From Synechococcales cyanobacterium 340R_concoct_173_sub (lineage in GTDB: Bacteria > Cyanobacteriota > Cyanobacteriia > Leptolyngbyales > Leptolyngbyaceae): DNA of 8,854 bases. Shown piece after piece: positions 5,896 to 8,854 of the stretch. The notes beneath the pieces are model-generated. The model was not told where the DNA came from and searched no databases. It saw only the letters and a program-made list of their open reading frames with translations. How positions within the stretch are numbered: the first letter of the stretch is position 1; the number at the start of each line of letters is the position of its first letter. The translations under genes were made by a program, and so were the position numbers. The stretch spans positions 1-8,854 of the forward strand of contig JANXNM010000338.1 in the NCBI GenBank assembly GCA_025354065.1, read 5' to 3'.

Positions 5896-6288
5896 TCAAT
5901 TCCCAGGAAGTTGTTTTTGATTTTTTTGGTAGATATCGTAGAGACGTTTGCCGACTTCGATCGGGATGCCTGCGGGAGGACAAATGAGTTTGATGCTTTC
6001 GACTCCGCCTGCAAAGAGAATGCTGAGAATGTTTTGCCAGCTTTGCCAGTTTTGCGGATTTTTCTGGGGCATGGTTTGAAAGCCGTTGAGTAGAATTTCA
6101 AAGAGTTCTGCGTCGGTGGCGTTGGGATTCTGTTGGCGGAGCTTTTGGAGGACTTGGGTGAGTTGTTCGGTTTCTTTGAGGTTGGCTTGGGGGGCGTAGT
6201 TATGGATGATTTGATCGCCTTCGACATTCCCGGCGACTCCGGTGACAGGTGCATTGAAGTTGAGTTGGACTTTGGGTTGGTTGGTCAT
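5896..6288 (-). CDS. Small protein with N-terminal GVAGNVEG motif
   Basis: The function of this 130-residue product is not known. Its N-terminus holds F-N-A-P-V-T-G-V-A-G-N-V-E-G-D-Q-I-I at 11-28, nearly the same as the C-terminal end of the HEAT-repeat protein encoded upstream in the same operon. Residues 36-70 form a charged helix pair (L-K-E-T-E-Q-L-T, then N-P-N-A-T-D-A-E-L-F-E-I-L-L-N-G-F). Residues 86-110 are hydrophobic (I-L-S-I-L-F-A-G-G-V, then L-I-C-P-P-A-G-I-P-I), followed by a basic amphipathic end. Motifs of this kind occur at the ends of many cyanobacterial accessory proteins near STAND/NACHT ATPases. The role I infer is a partner or effector recruited through like-like motif contact, perhaps acting on membranes. 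It begins 18 bases after the PIN gene. The ribosome site is weak, which suggests coupled translation. Confidence 0.8.
   Translation of the reverse strand: MTNQPKVQLNFNAPVTGVAGNVEGDQIIHNYAPQANLKETEQLTQVLQKLRQQNPNATDAELFEILLNGFQTMPQKNPQNWQSWQNILSILFAGGVESIKLICPPAGIPIEVGKRLYDIYQKNQKQLPGN
6206..6261 (-). repeat. 56-bp motif-encoding repeat, copy A
   Basis: This stretch encodes the N-terminal GVAGNVEG motif of the 130-residue protein. It matches 7025-7080 without gaps at 47 of 56 positions. Several of the nine differences do not change the amino acid, so the protein motif is better conserved than the DNA. Confidence 0.85.
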
Positions 6289-6306
6289 GGTGGTGATGAG
6301 ATTGAA

Positions 6307-6726
6307 TTAGGGTTTGAGAAGACGAATGAAGCCTGCTTGCTCGAAGTGATGATCTGTTGTGAACGCCGTTTGGATATTGTGGCGTTGCATGAGAATGAAG
6401 GAACTGCAATCGACGAGTGACCAAGGTTTATCGGTTCGTTGTTTACAGAGATTCCAGGCGGCTTCGTCCATATCTCGATCGATATGGATCGTTTTGATAT
6501 AGGATGCATTTCGGATTGCATCGACGATTTCAAAGATTCGATATCGGGGTTGACGCAATGGGCTATGGAGTAGGGCAACGAGTTCGGTCAGGATGTAGTT
6601 ACTCGTGATTAGGGGGTGTCTTTGTTGAATAGCTTGATTGAAAAGTTGAGAGGTGCGATCGTGGAATGGTTCTTGAGTGACGAAGAGACTTGCCCATCCT
6701 GAGGTGTCAATAAAGAGATTATTCAT
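6307..6726 (-). CDS. PIN-domain (VapC-type) toxin
   Basis: The 139-residue product is a PIN-domain ribonuclease, the toxin of a type II toxin-antitoxin pair. VapC-type toxins cut RNA, often tRNA or rRNA, with Mg2+ held by a cluster of acidic residues. Visible here are F-I-D-T-S-G-W at 5-11 (Asp-7), L-T-E-L-V-A-L at 46-52 (Glu-48), the S-L-V-D-C-S-S-F block with Asp-106, and T-A-F-T-T-D-H-H-F with Asp-125. The four expected acidic positions are intact, so the enzyme is probably active. Its ATG overlaps the end of the antitoxin gene by 8 bases, the usual coupling for such pairs, and the antitoxin should hold it inactive in a complex. The target RNA cannot be told from sequence. Confidence 0.92.
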   Translation of the reverse strand: MNNLFIDTSGWASLFVTQEPFHDRTSQLFNQAIQQRHPLITSNYILTELVALLHSPLRQPRYRIFEIVDAIRNASYIKTIHIDRDMDEAAWNLCKQRTDKPWSLVDCSSFILMQRHNIQTAFTTDHHFEQAGFIRLLKP

Positions 6727-6976
6727 TGGGATGCAGTTCTTCGTAAAGGGATTGTCCGAGGTAATAATCGTGGTTCTCGGCTACGTCTGTGATGTCACTA
6801 TTAATACATCCAATCAGTTTGAGCAGGGGATCGATTTCGGGATCGGGGAGGGGGGTGAGCAGTTGGGTGAGCAGTTGGAGAATCATTTGTTCTTCGCTGG
6901 TCTGGGTGTTTTGACGAGCTTGGGTGATGGCTTGTTCGAGACGATCGGGAAGAGTGATGGTGATGGTTTTTGACAT
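6719..6976 (-). CDS. Antitoxin partner of the PIN-domain toxin
   Basis: The 85-residue product begins with I-T-I-T-L-P-D-R-L-E-Q-A-I, a ribbon-helix-helix-like start expected to dimerise and bind the operon's own promoter. Its C-terminal part (D-P-L-L-K-L-I-G-C-I, then D-I-T-D-V-A-E-N-H-D-Y-Y-L-G-Q and L-Y-E-E-L) resembles the tail of cyanobacterial antitoxins found directly upstream of PIN toxins, where it wraps the toxin's active site. It overlaps the toxin gene by 8 bases. A 12-bp in-frame tandem duplication at 6854-6877 encodes Q-L-L-T twice in the linker. It begins 26 bases after the HEAT-repeat gene. No separate promoter is obvious in that gap, so it may be read from the upstream transcript, although such pairs normally control themselves. 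Confidence 0.87.
   Translation of the reverse strand: MSKTITITLPDRLEQAITQARQNTQTSEEQMILQLLTQLLTPLPDPEIDPLLKLIGCINSDITDVAENHDYYLGQSLYEELHPNE
6854..6877 (-). repeat. 12-bp in-frame tandem duplication in the antitoxin gene
   Basis: The forward-strand unit GGTGAGCAGTTG occurs twice back to back (6854-6865 and 6866-6877), giving Q-L-L-T-Q-L-L-T in the antitoxin between its DNA-binding start and its toxin-binding tail. It keeps the frame and would only lengthen a helix or linker. Confidence 0.8.
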
Positions 6977-7002
6977 GGTGAGATTTTGGGGTGGGTTTTA
7001 GT

Positions 7003-8854
7003 TTAACAAATCTGGGGTGGGGAAATGATTTGATTGCCTTCGACGTTTCCGGCTACGCCATAGACAGGTGCATAGAAGTTTTGGATAACTGATCGATCGC
7101 CTCCACCGCCTTCAAGAGATGCGCGATCGGCTTTCCTGAGTTCTTCTGCTTGTCGTTGAATTTCGTAGTTATAGAAATTGCAGTTGGCTTGGATAAGTTG
7201 GATAGCCCTAAATATAGACATTCCTCCATTCCCGCTCAAGAGTCTCCATAGATCAGGAAGGATACATCCAGCATCTTTAAATTTCGGGAGATTTTCTGCG
7301 ATCGTAGCTTGAATCAATGCGTCACTGACAGAGAACTTTTTAATCATTTCTGGCACCGCCTCATGACACTGTAAACCAGCAATCGCCGCTATTTCATATG
7401 TACAAGCTACTCCCTCATCGTCTTTGAATGCATTAACTAATACTTCGCAAACTTGACGTTCATTTTCTTTCCCTAATACTCCTAATGCATCAGCAAAGTG
7501 GCCGCGATAGAATGAATCTGACTCTTGAAAACAATCAATTAGCTTTGGTACAACAATACGTAAATCCTCTTTTTTCATATGGGAATCTCTTACTAATCGA
7601 GTAACTTCTAGAGCAATAGCACTAGCAACGTCTATACTTGGATCATCCAGCAAGATCATGATTTGTGAAGCCGAAAATTCTTTCTTTATCTCAGAGATGT
7701 GACGTACGGCATCTTCTCTAATCCATGGATTGTTATTAGTTAATCGGTCACTATAGAAATCTAGTTGTTGATTAAGAATTTCTGCTTGTGGATCTTCCTC
7801 TTCAATATCTGAGGGGTAGAAGAAGCTTGAGCTAGAATTCACTTTTTGCTTAAGCTTTATGAGAGCACTTATCGCTACATAACATACATCTTTGTTGTAA
7901 ATTAGTAGCATTTTTGATATTTCATCAAATAATATACTATCAGCAGAGTTTCCTAATACCTTAAATAGTTCTAGTGCAGCAATTTTAACATTGTCATCAG
8001 AATCATTGATGCATGTACGTAGTGCTGCGATATAAATATCTTGCGGCATTTCTTTGATAAAGTGACTTCCCCAACTGATTATATCTTTCTCAATTTCATA
8101 GGCTGTATCTTCTACAGTCAAATCTAGTAACCCACTTTCCTCACTGTATTTAATTTCTTTAGGCTGAAGTGATTTAATATTTTTCTTGGATTCTGAAATA
8201 AGTCTAATTATCCCTGTTGCGGAGTCTTTAGTGTAAATCTCAGTTATTCTTTGAACGACAAAATACCTCAATTCACTATTGTTGTCAGATAGGACGAGTT
8301 CTACTGCTGTTTTAACATCAAGTTCGATTAAAGAAGAAACAGCTTTATTTTTGATGAACTTATCATCTATTTTAAAACATTCTACCAAGAGAGGGACTGA
8401 AATTTGAGACGATATGTTTCTTAATTCATAAGCCGCACGATCGGGAAGATCATAGTTTTGGCCAGAATTATGAATGATTTCATTAAGAATATTAGCTGCG
8501 CAGTTAGCTTTTGTCATTCCTAATAAATTGATCTTCATCCATTCAGGGGGATTGATTCTGTTTGGGAGTTGTGATGATTGAACCATGCCAACAGTCTTCT
8601 CCTGAAAGTCCGATCGCACCTCTCCCGCCAACCGCGCGCCCAACATCAAATCCACATTCAAAGCTTGTTCAACGATCGTGATAGCCATTTGCTGATTAAT
8701 TTCAGGAAGCCCTAACATTAGTGCGATCGGCTCGATCCATTTCTGATAATTCAAATAATCTTGTTGAAATAGTGAATATTCGTGATTAGGTAAGATTGAA
8801 AGCCATTCTAAAAGCCGTTGACGATCGCCCATTAAATCTTCTGCTGCATAGTAT
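7003..8854 (-). CDS. C-terminal half of a HEAT-repeat (probable NACHT/STAND) protein with GVAGNVEG tail
   Basis: The frame is open to the right edge: before the ATG at 8832 it reads Y-Y-A-A-E-D-L without a stop, and the preceding context is clearly protein-like. About 616 residues are present and the N-terminus is outside the window. The first 85 residues (G-D-R-Q-R-L-L-E-W-L, then K-W-x-E-P-I-A-L-M-L, then D-L-M-L-G-A-R-L-A-G-E-V) match the segment that in cyanobacteria links a NACHT NTPase to HEAT repeats. Residues about 110-560, counted from ATG 8832, are degenerate HEAT repeats, helix pairs that usually act as the sensor surface. The last 30 residues carry N-F-Y-A-P-V-Y-G-V-A-G-N-V-E-G-N-Q-I-I, shared with the small protein downstream. 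I infer an NLR-like intracellular sensor. The NACHT domain itself is not visible, so that part rests on family resemblance. The middle (about 7310-8430) is AT-richer and has no CGATCG. Confidence 0.83.
   Translation of the reverse strand, partial: YYAAEDLMGDRQRLLEWLSILPNHEYSLFQQDYLNYQKWIEPIALMLGLPEINQQMAITIVEQALNVDLMLGARLAGEVRSDFQEKTVGMVQSSQLPNRINPPEWMKINLLGMTKANCAANILNEIIHNSGQNYDLPDRAAYELRNISSQISVPLLVECFKIDDKFIKNKAVSSLIELDVKTAVELVLSDNNSELRYFVVQRITEIYTKDSATGIIRLISESKKNIKSLQPKEIKYSEESGLLDLTVEDTAYEIEKDIISWGSHFIKEMPQDIYIAALRTCINDSDDNVKIAALELFKVLGNSADSILFDEISKMLLIYNKDVCYVAISALIKLKQKVNSSSSFFYPSDIEEEDPQAEILNQQLDFYSDRLTNNNPWIREDAVRHISEIKKEFSASQIMILLDDPSIDVASAIALEVTRLVRDSHMKKEDLRIVVPKLIDCFQESDSFYRGHFADALGVLGKENERQVCEVLVNAFKDDEGVACTYEIAAIAGLQCHEAVPEMIKKFSVSDALIQATIAENLPKFKDAGCILPDLWRLLSGNGGMSIFRAIQLIQANCNFYNYEIQRQAEELRKADRASLEGGGGDRSVIQNFYAPVYGVAGNVEGNQIISPPQIC
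7025..7080 (-). repeat. 56-bp motif-encoding repeat, copy B
   Basis: This stretch encodes the C-terminal GVAGNVEG motif of the HEAT-repeat protein. It is the partner of 6206-6261, with the same orientation and reading frame and 84% identity. Confidence 0.85.

Noticed and set aside
5783..6254. Reverse-strand frames offset from the GVAGNVEG-motif gene
   Set aside because: Low-complexity Pro/Ser/Arg/Lys-rich translations, typical of wrong frames over C-rich codons. The motif-bearing frame is the real one.
5884..6973. Forward-strand frames across the toxin-antitoxin and motif genes
   Set aside because: They are antisense to three reverse genes with clear family or motif support. The openness comes from strong strand asymmetry (G-rich forward strand).
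8830..8832. ATG at 8832 as the true start of the HEAT-repeat protein
   Set aside because: The frame is open and protein-like (Y-Y-A-A-E-D-L) up to the window edge, and family relatives continue far upstream into an NTPase domain, so this is an internal methionine.
1..8854. CRISPR array, insertion sequence or rRNA
   Set aside because: No regularly spaced repeats of 25-40 bases, no transposase-like protein with terminal repeats, and no rRNA sequence were seen. The short 12-14 bp tandem repeats are too few and have no spacers.

Overview
The window comes from a phycobilisome-containing cyanobacterium. The main evidence is a CpcT/CpeT-type phycobilin lyase gene, about forty copies of CGATCG (the core of the cyanobacterial HIP1 element GCGATCGC) spread over both coding and non-coding DNA, and accessory genes whose closest relatives, from memory of the families, are cyanobacterial. 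The genus cannot be told from the sequence.

Left part (1-1411): three forward genes. They are the C-terminal end of a phytase-like/esterase-like secreted protein, the bilin lyase gene starting 16 bases later, and a small helical protein of unknown function. A tRNA-Cys(GCA) gene follows on the reverse strand. A 14-bp tandem duplication covers the bilin lyase start codon and creates a five-codon reading frame that overlaps the real start. About 490 bases with no supported gene follow the tRNA.

Middle part (1905-5640), all reverse strand: a two-gene unit made of a circularly permuted ATP-grasp protein followed by an alpha-E protein. This is the conserved pair from predicted amidoligase (peptide-forming) operons. 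Three 14-bp repeats lie at the junction, and the first of them on the coding strand supplies the last codons of the ATP-grasp gene. Upstream is a separate exported M48 zinc metalloprotease gene, ended by a strong 13-bp stem terminator.

Right part (5644-8854), all reverse strand, looks like an accessory defence or conflict island. In transcription order it contains: the C-terminal half of a large HEAT-repeat protein of the type usually joined to a NACHT/STAND NTPase (its N-terminus lies beyond the right edge); a small antitoxin; a PIN-domain toxin overlapping it by 8 bases; a 130-residue protein; and a broken small antitoxin-like gene. The end of the HEAT protein and the start of the 130-residue protein carry nearly the same glycine/asparagine/valine-rich motif (APV-x-GVAGNVEG-[DN]-QII), and the DNA encoding it is 84% identical over 56 bp. 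This suggests a matched sensor-partner pair that interacts through like motifs, with a toxin-antitoxin pair inserted between the two. It is the most interesting part of the window. The functional link is inference.
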